DNA of 64,000 nt from Seohaeicola saemankumensis (GTDB lineage Bacteria; Pseudomonadota; Alphaproteobacteria; Rhodobacterales; Rhodobacteraceae): contig NZ_JAIUZI010000020.1 in NCBI RefSeq assembly GCF_020171285.1, positions 1-64,000 of the forward strand, given 5' to 3'. The notes beneath the pieces are model-generated. The model was not told where the DNA came from. It saw nothing but the letters and a program-made list of their open reading frames with translations, and searched no databases. The translations under genes were made by a program, and so were the position numbers. Below, piece after piece: positions 25,260 through 34,016 of this stretch (position 1 is the stretch's first letter; every line of letters starts with the position of its first letter).

Positions 25260-26522
25260 TCAGACTTTCCCGAACAGAACACTCGCGTTCGTGCCGCCAA
25301 ACCCAAAGGAGTTGGACAGCGCCACGTTGATTTCCCGCTCGCGCTTGGTGTTCGGCGCCAGATCCACCGGCGTTTCAACCGCCGGGTTGTCCAGGTTGAT
25401 CGTCGGCGGCGCCACCTGATCACGAATCGCGAGGATCGAGAAGATCGCCTCTATCGCACCGGCCGCGCCCAGCAGGTGACCGGTCATCGACTTGGTCGAG
25501 GACATCGTCGCCTTGCCAGCGGCATCTCCCAAGAGACGCTCAACCGCCGACAACTCGATGGTGTCGGCCATGGTCGATGTGCCATGTGCGTTAATGTAAT
25601 CAACGGCTTGCGGTTCGATCCCGGCGTTTTCCAGCGCCGCGCGCATGGACCGTTCGCCGCCTTCGCCATCCTCCGACGGCGCGGTGATGTGATATGCGTC
25701 GCCGGACAGGCCATAGCCCAGAACCTCGGCATAGATCTTGGCGCCGCGCGCCTTGGCGTGCTCGTATTCCTCCAGCACCACCACGCCCGCGCCCTCGCCC
25801 ATGACAAAACCGTCGCGGTCAGCGTCATAGGGGCGGCTGGCCTTTGTGGGATCATCGGTGAACTTGGTGCTCAGCGCCTTGCAGGCGTTGAACCCGGCGA
25901 TGCCGATTTCGCAGATCGCCGCCTCGGCCCCGCCCGCGATCATGACGTCGGCGTCGCCGTGCTGGATCAGACGCGAGGCATCGCCAATGGCATGCGCGCC
26001 CGTGGAACAGGCGGTGACCACCGAATGGTTCGGCCCCTTGAACCCGTAGCGGATGCTGACCTGCCCCGAGATCAAGTTGATCAGCGCGCCGGGAATAAAG
26101 AAGGGCGAAACCCGCCGGGGCCCACGTTCCTTGATCATCACGGCGGTATTGGCGATCGAGTTCAGCCCGCCGATGCCAGAGCCGATCATCACGCCGGTGC
26201 GCAACCGGTCCGCTTCGCCCTCGGGTGTCCAGCCGGCGTCGCGTACGGCCATTTCGGCGGCTGCGATCCCGAACAGGATGAAGGTGTCGACCTTGCGCTG
26301 TTCCTTGGGCGCCATCCAGTCGTCGGCGTTGAAGGTGCCGTCGCTGCCATCGCCCAGCGGCACTTCGCAGGCATAGGTCGTGGTGACCCCGCTGGCCTCT
26401 GCGTCGAACTGTTTGATCGGCCCGGCACCGGACTGCCCTGCCAACAGCCGAGACCAGGTTTCTTCCACACCGCTGGCCAGCGGCGTCACCAGCCCCAGAC
26501 CGGTTACAACGACTCTGCGCAT
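25260..26522 (-). CDS. fabF: Beta-ketoacyl-ACP synthase II
   Basis: 420 residues, full length. The catalytic Cys lies in VTACSTGAHAIG and the two His in NAHGTSTMADT and TGHLLGAAGAIEA. It elongates acyl-ACP with malonyl-ACP. It is separated from acpP, its usual neighbour, by two inserted genes (a HisA-like and a GNAT gene). Confidence 0.96.
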   Translation of the reverse strand: MRRVVVTGLGLVTPLASGVEETWSRLLAGQSGAGPIKQFDAEASGVTTTYACEVPLGDGSDGTFNADDWMAPKEQRKVDTFILFGIAAAEMAVRDAGWTPEGEADRLRTGVMIGSGIGGLNSIANTAVMIKERGPRRVSPFFIPGALINLISGQVSIRYGFKGPNHSVVTACSTGAHAIGDASRLIQHGDADVMIAGGAEAAICEIGIAGFNACKALSTKFTDDPTKASRPYDADRDGFVMGEGAGVVVLEEYEHAKARGAKIYAEVLGYGLSGDAYHITAPSEDGEGGERSMRAALENAGIEPQAVDYINAHGTSTMADTIELSAVERLLGDAAGKATMSSTKSMTGHLLGAAGAIEAIFSILAIRDQVAPPTINLDNPAVETPVDLAPNTKREREINVALSNSFGFGGTNASVLFGKV

Positions 26523-26679
26523 GAGCTGCCCTCTTGCCTCGTTCCAGTTGAGAACCGCTCATACCCCGCGCAAGGGCGCGGGGGCAAGAGCAAGGGTATC
26601 AGCATTTCAGCAGCGATTTGCCGCCCTTGCCCGGTTTCCGGCGAATTTTCCCCGTGGGGTATGCCGGTCATGCCGTCTT

Positions 26680-27423
26680 TCATTGCAGCTGCGCCACCGG
26701 TTCCGGCCCCGGCTGCGCCACTGCCAGCGCCTCATGCAATGCCACCGACCCGTTCAGCAACGCCCGGCCCACCAGCGCCCCCGCGATCCCCGGGATATGA
26801 GACAACCGGGCGATGTCGTCGCCCTGGCGCACCACGCCGCTGGCGATTACCGGCGCCTGCGCCACCGCCGCCAGCGACGAAATCAACCCCAGCTGGGCAT
26901 CGACTTCGTCAATGTCGCTGTCGATGTCGGTCACGATGATGCCGGCAAAGGGTGTGTCGCCAAAGGCCTGGATATAGCCGGCAGGATCAAAAGCGCCGGC
27001 CTTGCGCCAGCCTTCGGTCATCACCTGCCCCTGCCAGACGTCGACCGACAGCACGATCTGGTCAGGGTGGTGTTCGGCCAACTCGCGCACCAGGGCGGGC
27101 TCCCATGCCGCCAGCGTGCCGATCACGATACGCCCGGCGCCCCGGTCGATCCACTGCTCGATCCGGTCCCGGCTGCGCATCCCGCCGCCCAGTTGCAAGG
27201 GAATGCCGGCCGAGCGGATGATCTCCTGCACCAGGTCCGCGTTCCGGTCATCGCCATCGACGGCGTCAAGGTCGGTCAGATGCATCCACTGTGCTCCGTC
27301 CCGCGCGAATCCGCGCGCGGCGGCAACCGGATCCAGCGGCCAGACCTGTGGCGATTCGAGCCGCCCGCGCGACAGCGATACGCAGCGCCCGTCTTTGAGT
27401 TCGAGTGTCGGATAGACGATCAT
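26680..27423 (-). CDS. HisA/HisF-like TIM-barrel paralogue
   Basis: 247 residues with the HisA fold: MIVYPTLELKDGRCV, QLGGGMRS, VIGTLA, VIASGVVRQGDDI, GALVGRALLNG. True HisA isomerises ProFAR in histidine synthesis using two aspartates. Here the first, Asp8, is Glu (E8), while Asp128 and Thr165 remain. The phosphate-binding block DGTxxG after the Thr is replaced by DSDIDEVD. So the reaction may differ, or the protein may be a housekeeping-cluster paralogue with another substrate. Start ATG 27423; upstream open frame rejected. Confidence 0.75.
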   Translation of the reverse strand: MIVYPTLELKDGRCVSLSRGRLESPQVWPLDPVAAARGFARDGAQWMHLTDLDAVDGDDRNADLVQEIIRSAGIPLQLGGGMRSRDRIEQWIDRGAGRIVIGTLAAWEPALVRELAEHHPDQIVLSVDVWQGQVMTEGWRKAGAFDPAGYIQAFGDTPFAGIIVTDIDSDIDEVDAQLGLISSLAAVAQAPVIASGVVRQGDDIARLSHIPGIAGALVGRALLNGSVALHEALAVAQPGPEPVAQLQ

Positions 27424-27495
27424 GGCTCGGCCTCCCCCCTGCTTGATCCTGTGTCCTTGGGGCCGAGTATACCACATGGCAGTGCCGCTATCGTC

Positions 27496-28035
27496 TCAGC
27501 CCGACCGCGGCGGTCCGTTTCGCGACAACAAAAGGCTGGGCACTGCCTGATATTCGATTTCGCGCAGCGGCCGGTACCCAAGCCGCTCTGCGACCCGAAG
27601 CGCGGCAGTGTTCGACAGCGCCACCTTGGCCACCAGCCGGCCGGGAATCACCCGGTCGAACCAGTCATGCGCCGCCTGCGCGGCCTCGTGCCCCATCCCG
27701 GCGCCCTGCGCCTGAGGGACCAGCAACCAGGCCGCCTCGGGGAAGGGGTCGAAATCCTCGCCCAGGTTACGCGCGCCATAGAAGAACCCGGTGTGCCCGA
27801 TGATTGTCCGGCTGCGCTGATCGACGACGGCCCATTGGCCAAAGCCGGTCATCTGCCAATGGCCCGCGTTGCGCAGAAACCATTCCCAGGCCTTGCCACG
27901 CGGCCATGGTGTACCGCCGAGATGGCGCACGACCTGGGACATCGCCCAGATCTGGGCGAAACGGTCGAAATCCTCGGGCCGCATCGCGCACAGCGTCAGC
28001 CGTGCGGTGTTGATATTGGGGGTGGATCGGATCAT
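27496..28035 (-). CDS. GNAT-family N-acetyltransferase (RimJ/RimL type)
   Basis: 179 residues. N-terminal INTARLTLCAMRPEDFDRFAQI is the typical RimJ/RimL-like acetyltransferase opening; the acetyl-CoA motif is the V/Q-x-x-G-x-G/A-like segment QAQGAGMGHEAAQA. The substrate is unknown. It sits between acpP and the HisA-like gene on the same strand. Confidence 0.8.
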   Translation of the reverse strand: MIRSTPNINTARLTLCAMRPEDFDRFAQIWAMSQVVRHLGGTPWPRGKAWEWFLRNAGHWQMTGFGQWAVVDQRSRTIIGHTGFFYGARNLGEDFDPFPEAAWLLVPQAQGAGMGHEAAQAAHDWFDRVIPGRLVAKVALSNTAALRVAERLGYRPLREIEYQAVPSLLLSRNGPPRSG

Positions 28036-28116
28036 TTCGCGCCCGTCCTGCTGTCTGCCTCACCCCATCAGTGATCCAGCCACAGCACCCGCGCAAGTCC
28101 CATTCGCGACCGCCCA

Positions 28117-28148
28117 CAAAAAACGGCGCCTCCCCGCCGGGAGACGCC
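28117..28148 (-). terminator. Rho-independent terminator of acpP
   Basis: On the minus strand a GC-rich stem of about ten pairs with one mismatch is followed by a run of six T. It lies 28 bp after the acpP stop and would end the fabD-fabG-acpP transcript. Confidence 0.8.
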
Positions 28149-28176
28149 GAACACCGGACAAATCCGGTAATTCCGA

Positions 28177-28410
28177 TCAGGAAGCTTCGGTGATGAACTT
28201 CACTGCATCGCCAAAGGTCTGGATGGTCTCGGCCGCGTCATCGGGGATCTCGATGCCGAATTCTTCTTCGAAGGCCATGACCAGTTCGACCGTGTCCAGG
28301 CTGTCCGCGCCCAGATCGTCGATGAACGAGGCGTTCTCGGTCACTTTGTCTTCTTCCACACCCAGGTGCTCTACAACGATCTTCTTCACACGATCTGCGA
28401 CGTCGCTCAT
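28177..28410 (-). CDS. acpP: Acyl carrier protein
   Basis: 77 residues, acidic. The 4'-phosphopantetheine serine lies in [20 protein letters not shown], conserved in all ACPs. The ATG at 28410 ([12 protein letters not shown]) is preceded by GGAAGAG; the open-frame start six codons earlier is not family-like. It carries growing fatty acids. Confidence 0.97.
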   Translation of the reverse strand: MSDVADRVKKIVVEHLGVEEDKVTENASFIDDLGADSLDTVELVMAFEEEFGIEIPDDAAETIQTFGDAVKFITEAS

Positions 28411-28622
28411 TTCTCTTCCTCGTTCCATTCAGGACCTCGCGGCCCCTGTTCTGCCCTCGCCCCCATGGGGTGGCTTGTTGATGCCCTCTGCGGGCGGCTC
28501 GGTCCCGGTCAGCCGGGTCTTGGCATAGCACGGCCATCATGACCGGACCCGCCGAAATGTGCGCCGCCTATAGCACAGACGGCGGCTTAGGCAAACGCTT
28601 TCGCGTGGCCTGGAGCTGTGGC

Positions 28623-29360
28623 TCACAACATGGCCATACCACCGTTCACATGCAAGGTCGTCCCGGTGACATAGGCGGCCTCGGGACTGGCCAGATACAA
28701 CACGGCGGCGGCGATCTCGTCGGCGTCCCCCATCCGGCCCGCCGGCACCTGGGTCAGAATCGCGGATTTCTGATCGTCGGTCAGCTTGTCGGTCATCGCC
28801 GTGGTGATAAAGCCCGGCGCAACCGCGTTGACGGTGATGCCACGGCTCGCGACCTCGTAGGCCAGCGATTTCGACATGCCCACCATCCCGGCCTTGGACG
28901 CGGCATAGTTGCCTTGTCCGGGATTGCCGGTGGCACCGACCACCGAAGAAATGTTCACGATCCGGCCCCAGCGCGCCTTCATCATGCCCCGCAGCACGCC
29001 TTTGCAGAGCTTCATCGTCGCGGTCAGGTTCACGTCGATGACGCTTTGCCATTCGTCGTCCGACATCCGCATGAACAGATTGTCGCGGGTGATCCCGGCG
29101 TTGTTGACCAGAATGTCAACGCCGCCCATGGCTTCGGCGGCCTGCTTTGGCAGCGCGGCGACCGCCTCGAAATCGCTCAGGTTGCAGGGCAGCACATGCG
29201 CTCGTTCGCCCAGTTCATCCGCAAGCGCCTGCAGCGGTTCCACCCGCGTGCCAGACAGCCCCACCGTGGCGCCCGCCTGGTGCAGCGCCTTGGCGATGGC
29301 CCCGCCTATCCCGCCGGATGCGCCGGTGATCAGCGCGGTTTTTCCCGTCAAGTCGAACAT
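28623..29360 (-). CDS. fabG: 3-oxoacyl-ACP reductase
   Basis: 245 residues, SDR fold. NADPH-binding TGASGGIG, NNAGITRDN, the Ser in NISSVVGATGNPGQ and catalytic YAASKAG. It performs the first reduction in fatty acid elongation. The 212-bp gap before acpP holds no clear gene. Confidence 0.96.
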   Translation of the reverse strand: MFDLTGKTALITGASGGIGGAIAKALHQAGATVGLSGTRVEPLQALADELGERAHVLPCNLSDFEAVAALPKQAAEAMGGVDILVNNAGITRDNLFMRMSDDEWQSVIDVNLTATMKLCKGVLRGMMKARWGRIVNISSVVGATGNPGQGNYAASKAGMVGMSKSLAYEVASRGITVNAVAPGFITTAMTDKLTDDQKSAILTQVPAGRMGDADEIAAAVLYLASPEAAYVTGTTLHVNGGMAML

Positions 29361-29386
29361 TCTTGTCGTCCCCTTTGTCTCCGGCC

Positions 29387-29433
29387 CCGTTTTCTTGCAA
29401 AGAAAACGGTCCGGAATTTTTCAAAAATTCCGG
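29387..29433. repeat. Double hairpin between fabG and fabD
   Basis: Two back-to-back perfect palindromes: CCGTTTTCTT-GC-AAGAAAACGG and CCGGAATTTTT-C-AAAAATTCCGG. Both are long and A/T-centred, in the 77-bp spacer between two co-directional genes. Possibly an attenuator, a processing site or a dispersed intergenic element. Confidence 0.7.
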
Positions 29434-29437
29434 CGCG

Positions 29438-30376
29438 TCACGCCAGGCTTTGCGCGGCGGTCTTGACGTCGTCCGGCGATCCCACCGCCTGGCAGGCCAA
29501 CGCCCGGTCGATGCGGCGGATCATGCCGGACAGCGCCTTCCCGGCGCCGATCTCCCAGACCTCGGTCACACCCTCTGCCGCCATTGCCAGCACGCTTTCA
29601 CGCCAGCGCACCGCGCCTGTCACCTGCTCCACCAATAGCGCGCGAATCTCGTCCGGGTCGCTGACCTTGTCGGCGCGAACATTGGCGACCAGCGGCACGG
29701 CAGGGGCCTTGATCGCGACGCCTGCCAGCGCTTCGGCCATGACCTCGGCGGCGGGCTGCATCAGCGCGCAATGGAACGGGGCGCTGACCGGCAGCAGCAG
29801 CGCGCGCTTGGCGCCTTTCTCCTTGGCGATGTCGACGGCGCGTTCCACGGCCGCCTTGGCACCAGAGACCACGACCTGCGCCGGATCGTTGTCGTTGGCC
29901 GCTTCGCAGACTTCGCCCTGTGCCGCCTCGGCGGCAACGGCGCGCGCGGCCTCCAGGTCAAGCCCCAGGAGCGCCGCCATAGCGCCCTGCCCCACTGGCA
30001 CGGCGCTCTGCATCGCCTGGCCACGGGTCCGCAACAGACGCGCGGTATCGCCCAGGCTGATCGCGCCGGCGGCGGCCAGCGCGGAGTATTCGCCCAGCGA
30101 ATGGCCCGCCACACATGAGGCCGCAGTGACCGAGACCCCCTCGGCCTCGAGCGCCCGCATGGCCGCCATCGAGGTCGCCATCAGCGCCGGCTGCGCGTTC
30201 TGGGTCAGGGTCAGGTCGGCGATATCACCTTCCCAGATCAGCGTGCTGAGCTTTTCGCCCAGCGCCTCGTCGACCTCGTCGAAAACCGCCTGAGCCTGCG
30301 GGTAGGCATCGGCCAGCGCCTTGCCCATGCCGATGGTCTGGGCGCCCTGTCCGGGAAAAACGAATGCAAGTGTCAT
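29438..30376 (-). CDS. fabD: Malonyl-CoA:ACP transacylase
   Basis: 312 residues. MTLAFVFPGQGAQTIGMG opens the protein and the nucleophile is in GHSLGEYSALAAAG. It loads malonyl groups onto ACP. Start ATG 30376 chosen because the family begins MxxAFVFPGQG; about 28 codons of open frame upstream are not part of it. First gene of the fab cluster. Confidence 0.96.
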   Translation of the reverse strand: MTLAFVFPGQGAQTIGMGKALADAYPQAQAVFDEVDEALGEKLSTLIWEGDIADLTLTQNAQPALMATSMAAMRALEAEGVSVTAASCVAGHSLGEYSALAAAGAISLGDTARLLRTRGQAMQSAVPVGQGAMAALLGLDLEAARAVAAEAAQGEVCEAANDNDPAQVVVSGAKAAVERAVDIAKEKGAKRALLLPVSAPFHCALMQPAAEVMAEALAGVAIKAPAVPLVANVRADKVSDPDEIRALLVEQVTGAVRWRESVLAMAAEGVTEVWEIGAGKALSGMIRRIDRALACQAVGSPDDVKTAAQSLA

Positions 30377-30554
30377 CAGGCCCTCTTTGATCTTGGTTTT
30401 CGAGAGGTTTAGACCGCGCCCGCCCGCCATACAACCCGGATGGCGGTTCACGGTGGTCAAGCGTTCCGGCGCACGATTGTTGTGCGCACCGGACTATTGT
30501 TCCCCGCATCCGCTTGAATAGCTATGGGTTTAACTCAACCACGCGGAGCCCGAG

Positions 30555-31790
30555 ATGTCCCTGACCAACACCACGCACAGCTATGGCGCGCTGGCCAAGC
30601 TGTTTCACTGGACCACAGCCGTTTTGATCCTCGCCCTGTTTCCGCTGGGCATGATCGCCAATGGCATGGCCGAAGGTCTCCGTGACCCCGCCGCCTCGGT
30701 CACCGAGGCGCAGATCGCCCAGACTGTGGCGCTGTTTTCCGCTCACAAGACACTGGGTTTGGCCGTCTTCTTCATTGCCCTGCTGCGCGTCGGCTGGAGC
30801 CTGACCCAGCCGCGGCCGGGGTTGCTGAACGCGGAAAACCGGGTCGAGGCGACACTGGCCGAAACGATCCACTGGCTGCTCTACGGGTCGATCCTGCTGG
30901 TGCCGCTCAGCGGCTGGCTGCACCACGCCGCCACCACCGGCTTTGCGCCGATTCGCTGGCCCTTTGGCCAGTCGCTACCCCTTGTCCCCAAGAGCGAGGG
31001 GTTTGCCGAGCTGATGGCGGGGCTGCACCTGGTGCTGCAGCGGGTGTTGCTGGCAGCGGTGGTTCTGCACATCGCCGGCGCCCTGAAACATCACGTTGTG
31101 GACCGTGACGCAACCCTGCGCCGCATGCTTCCCCACGGCGGCACCGCGCCGCAACCGCCCAAGCAGCACAAATCCCTGGTGCCGCCCTTGGCCGCACTGA
31201 CGATCTGGGGGGCGGCAATTGTTGTGGGTGCGGGCTCTGGCCTGTTTGGTCACACCAGCGCCCCCGCCGCCGCACAGGCGCAGCAGGACATCGCGCCGGC
31301 ATCCGGCGGCGCCGGATGGACAGTGACCGACGGCAGCCTTGGCATCACCGTAACGCAACTGGGCAGCCCGGTATCCGGGCAATTCGCCGACTGGACCGCC
31401 GCGATCACCTTCGAAGATCCCGCCCAGCCCGGTCCTGCCGGTCAGGTCGACGTGATCGTGAACATCGCCTCGCTGACGCTGGGCTCGGTGACAGACCAGG
31501 CGATGGGGCCGGATTACTTCGACGCCAGCGCCTTTCCGACCGCGATCTTTTCCGCCGACCTCGAAAAGACCGCCCAGGGGTATCTGGCCGACGGGACGTT
31601 GACGATCCGCGATCAGACCGTGCCTGTACAGATGCCGTTTCAACTGATCCTGGATGGCGAAAATGCCGAAATGACCGGTCAACTGGAGCTGAACCGCATG
31701 GAGTTCGGCGTCGGCGCCTCTGTCACCGATGCCGCGACGCTGGGGTTTGGGGTCGATGTCGTGGTCACGCTCACCGCCAGCCGGTCCTGA
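30555..31790 (+). CDS. Fusion of cytochrome b561-type membrane domain and YceI domain
   Basis: 411 residues. Residues 1-180 are a four-helix cytochrome b561 domain (SYGALAKLFHWTTAVLILALF with haem His, ... LHLVLQRVLLAAVVLHIAGALKHH). A single extra helix and Ala/Pro-rich linker follow. Residues ~250-411 form a periplasmic YceI domain, a lipocalin-like barrel that binds long isoprenoids, probably ubiquinone here. The fusion places a quinone-binding domain on a haem-b electron carrier. The next, convergent gene encodes a separate YceI protein. Confidence 0.88.
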   Translation: MSLTNTTHSYGALAKLFHWTTAVLILALFPLGMIANGMAEGLRDPAASVTEAQIAQTVALFSAHKTLGLAVFFIALLRVGWSLTQPRPGLLNAENRVEATLAETIHWLLYGSILLVPLSGWLHHAATTGFAPIRWPFGQSLPLVPKSEGFAELMAGLHLVLQRVLLAAVVLHIAGALKHHVVDRDATLRRMLPHGGTAPQPPKQHKSLVPPLAALTIWGAAIVVGAGSGLFGHTSAPAAAQAQQDIAPASGGAGWTVTDGSLGITVTQLGSPVSGQFADWTAAITFEDPAQPGPAGQVDVIVNIASLTLGSVTDQAMGPDYFDASAFPTAIFSADLEKTAQGYLADGTLTIRDQTVPVQMPFQLILDGENAEMTGQLELNRMEFGVGASVTDAATLGFGVDVVVTLTASRS

Positions 31791-31810
31791 CCCGGCGGTT
31801 GCGCGACAAA

Positions 31811-31844
31811 AAAGGCCGCGGGCTGGTTCCAGCGCGCGGCCTTT
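31811..31844. terminator. Bidirectional terminator between two YceI genes
   Basis: Ten-pair stem AAAGGCCGCG/CGCGGCCTTT with a 14-base loop, flanked by A on the left and T-rich on the right, between convergent genes. It can serve both strands. Confidence 0.75.
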
Positions 31845-31865
31845 CCTTTGTGTTTCAGAGCAGGC

Positions 31866-32450
31866 TCAGCTGCCGGATTTCTGATCCTTCATCGCTTCGA
31901 CAGAAATCATGATCTGGACCTCATCGCTGACGTAGGGCGCGAACATGCCCATGTCGAAGTCGGACCGCTTGACCGTGGCGGTGGCGTCAAACCCGGCCCA
32001 GGGCTGCTTGGCCATCGGATGTTCGCCCGCCTGGTTCAGCTTGGCATCCAGCACAACGGGCTTGGTCACGCCGTTCATGGTCAGATCGCCGGTGATCTTG
32101 GCGGTATTGTCGCCCGTCACCTCGATCGCGGTGGAGGCAAAGGTAATCAGCTCATTTTCATCGGCACCAAAGAAATCGCCGGACATGAAATGCGCGAACC
32201 GCTCTTCCCAGCCGGTCAACATGGATTTGGCCGGCATCGACACGGTCACGCTGGAGGCCGCCGGGTTGTCCTGGTCGAACTGGATTTCGCCTTCGAAACC
32301 CGAAAACATCCCGTAGGTCGTCGAATATCCGAGATGGTTGTAGTTGAACACGATCTGGCTGTGGCTGGCATCCAGTACATAGGTTTCAGATGCCGCGTGG
32401 GCACCGGTGGCCATCGCGGCAACGGCGGCGGCGAACAGGAAGGATTTCAT
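31866..32450 (-). CDS. Secreted YceI-family protein
   Basis: 194 residues. Cleavable signal MKSFLFAAAVAAMATGAHA, then the YceI barrel (ETYVLDASHSQIVFNYNHLGYSTTYGMFSGFEGEI, KRSDFDMG). The family binds polyprenoid quinones in the periplasm. The ATG at 32450 starts the signal peptide; the longer open frame is ignored. It lies tail-to-tail with the b561-YceI fusion. Confidence 0.9.
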   Translation of the reverse strand: MKSFLFAAAVAAMATGAHAASETYVLDASHSQIVFNYNHLGYSTTYGMFSGFEGEIQFDQDNPAASSVTVSMPAKSMLTGWEERFAHFMSGDFFGADENELITFASTAIEVTGDNTAKITGDLTMNGVTKPVVLDAKLNQAGEHPMAKQPWAGFDATATVKRSDFDMGMFAPYVSDEVQIMISVEAMKDQKSGS

Positions 32451-32521
32451 GGGCAAGTCTCCGTAAACATGAAGGTTTCTGTGCCCCAGACGTTGTTTCT
32501 GCAGCGCGGCAAAACAAGTCT

Positions 32522-32564
32522 CAAAAAACCAACAGGGTCTGTGTTCACGTGAACACAAACCCTG
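32522..32564 (-). terminator. Long palindrome with T tract
   Basis: Minus strand: CAGGGT, one base, the perfect 18-bp palindrome TGTGTTCACGTGAACACA, one base, ACCCTG, then TTGGTTTTTT. It reads as a terminator of the upstream gene (32590-33108). The central 18-bp palindrome also looks like an operator upstream of yceI. Confidence 0.65.
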
Positions 32565-32589
32565 CCGAGGTGTCAGACCGCTATGGCGG

Positions 32590-33108
32590 TCAGTTGGAGA
32601 TGTTGACCTGACCGCAGAGCTGCATCCGCAGCGCGTGGCGGATTTCGGCGTTTTCCATGGGCAGTTGCATAAGCCGGCTGCCGTCCATGTCGAAGATTTC
32701 GACCGTGTGATCCTGGAAACGGACGCTGCCGATGCTGTCGTAACTGCGGCGCAGAACCGTCCGCGGACGCCCGCGGTTGCACTTTTGAAGGATGCGCACT
32801 TCGCGGCGGATCGGGTCGAAATAGGCGTCCGGCTGGTTGTCGGCGTGGTTCATCATCAGCAGCGCGAGGCCGCAGAACAGAAAGAACACGGACATGCCCA
32901 GTTTCATCAGCACAAGGTCCGCCGCGCCCTGGCTGCCCGGCATCAGCCACATCCCGGCGGCCCCGAGCACCAGAGCGGTACCGACCACGCGAAAGATTAC
33001 CGCGCGGACCTGCCAGTTGGGCTTGAACCTGATCAACAGCGGCATCGCATCGTCAAAGCTCGGCAGCGATACGTCAGGCTGAAAGGTCTTGTGTTGAACT
33101 GCGGTCAT
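32590..33108 (-). CDS. Membrane protein of unknown function
   Basis: About 172 residues from ATG 33108 (MTAVQHKTFQPDV). Two hydrophobic helices, AVIFRVVGTALVLGAAGMWLM and VLMKLGMSVFFLFCGLALLMM, are followed by a soluble C-terminal part with EVRILQKCNRGRPRTVLRRSYDSI and a small beta region (VRFQDHTVEIFDMDG). I do not recognise a family. Start not certain: 33171 is possible too. Confidence 0.6.
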   Translation of the reverse strand: MTAVQHKTFQPDVSLPSFDDAMPLLIRFKPNWQVRAVIFRVVGTALVLGAAGMWLMPGSQGAADLVLMKLGMSVFFLFCGLALLMMNHADNQPDAYFDPIRREVRILQKCNRGRPRTVLRRSYDSIGSVRFQDHTVEIFDMDGSRLMQLPMENAEIRHALRMQLCGQVNISN

Positions 33109-33394
33109 CTCGGTCTGTCCCGTCGCAAGCTGTATCTGCACCGGACGACGCCCGGCACTGTCCCCTTCCATGATGGTAAACAAAGCGTCAGGAATGCGGC
33201 GAAGGCGCGGAAATTGCCGGGCAACGCGTTTTCGGGCCGGCACAATCGCTCAGGGGGCTTGTTCCCCCGGCGCAAGCGTGTATATCGGGCCATCCTTTCG
33301 CAATCCAACCGTACCGCGCAGTCTCTCGTGGCGGGGCCGCGAAAGGGATCTGGCCCCACCTTTGAAATGCGCCTTGATAGAAACAGGAGTACAC

Positions 33395-33748
33395 ATGGCA
33401 CTCTATGAGCATGTCATGATCGCCCGCCAGGACCTGTCGAACACGCAGGCCGAAGGGCTCATCGAACATTTCGGCACCGTGCTGTCCGACAATGGCGGCA
33501 AGCTGGTTGATCACGAATACTGGGGCGTCAAGACGATGGCCTACAAGATCAACAAGAACCGCAAGGGGCATTATGCCTTTCTGCGCACCGATGCACCGGC
33601 ACCGGCCGTCCAGGAAATGGAACGTCTGATGCGCCTGCACGACGACGTGATGCGCGTTCTGACCATCAAGGTCGACGAGCACAAGGAAGGCCCCTCGGTT
33701 CAGATGCAAAAGCGTGACGAGCGTGAAGGCCGTCGCGAGCGTCGCTGA
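33395..33748 (+). CDS. rpsF: 30S ribosomal protein S6
   Basis: 117 residues, starting MALYEHVMIARQDLSN. The central YWGVKTMAYKINKNRKGHY is typical of S6. It is followed by S18 and L9, the usual operon. Start ATG 33395 with AGGAG upstream; longer open frame rejected. Confidence 0.97.
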   Translation: MALYEHVMIARQDLSNTQAEGLIEHFGTVLSDNGGKLVDHEYWGVKTMAYKINKNRKGHYAFLRTDAPAPAVQEMERLMRLHDDVMRVLTIKVDEHKEGPSVQMQKRDEREGRRERR

Positions 33749-33776
33749 TAGTCACCTGAAGAAAGGACACTAAGAC

Positions 33777-34004
33777 ATGGCTGCAAAACCGTTTTTCCGC
33801 CGCCGCAAGGTCTGCCCGTTCTCGGGCGACAATGCACCTGCAATCGACTACAAGGATACCCGCCTGCTGCAGCGCTACATCAGCGAACGCGGCAAGATCG
33901 TGCCCTCGCGGATCACCGCCGTTTCCGCCAAGAAACAGCGCGAACTGTCCCGGGCCATCAAGCGTGCGCGTTTCCTCGCCCTGCTGCCCTACGCAGTGAA
34001 GTAA
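33777..34004 (+). CDS. rpsR: 30S ribosomal protein S18
   Basis: 75 residues, [12 protein letters not shown] at the start and [29 protein letters not shown] at the end are diagnostic of S18. Second gene of the rpsF operon. Confidence 0.97.
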   Translation: MAAKPFFRRRKVCPFSGDNAPAIDYKDTRLLQRYISERGKIVPSRITAVSAKKQRELSRAIKRARFLALLPYAVK

Positions 34005-34016
34005 GGAGCCAGACAG

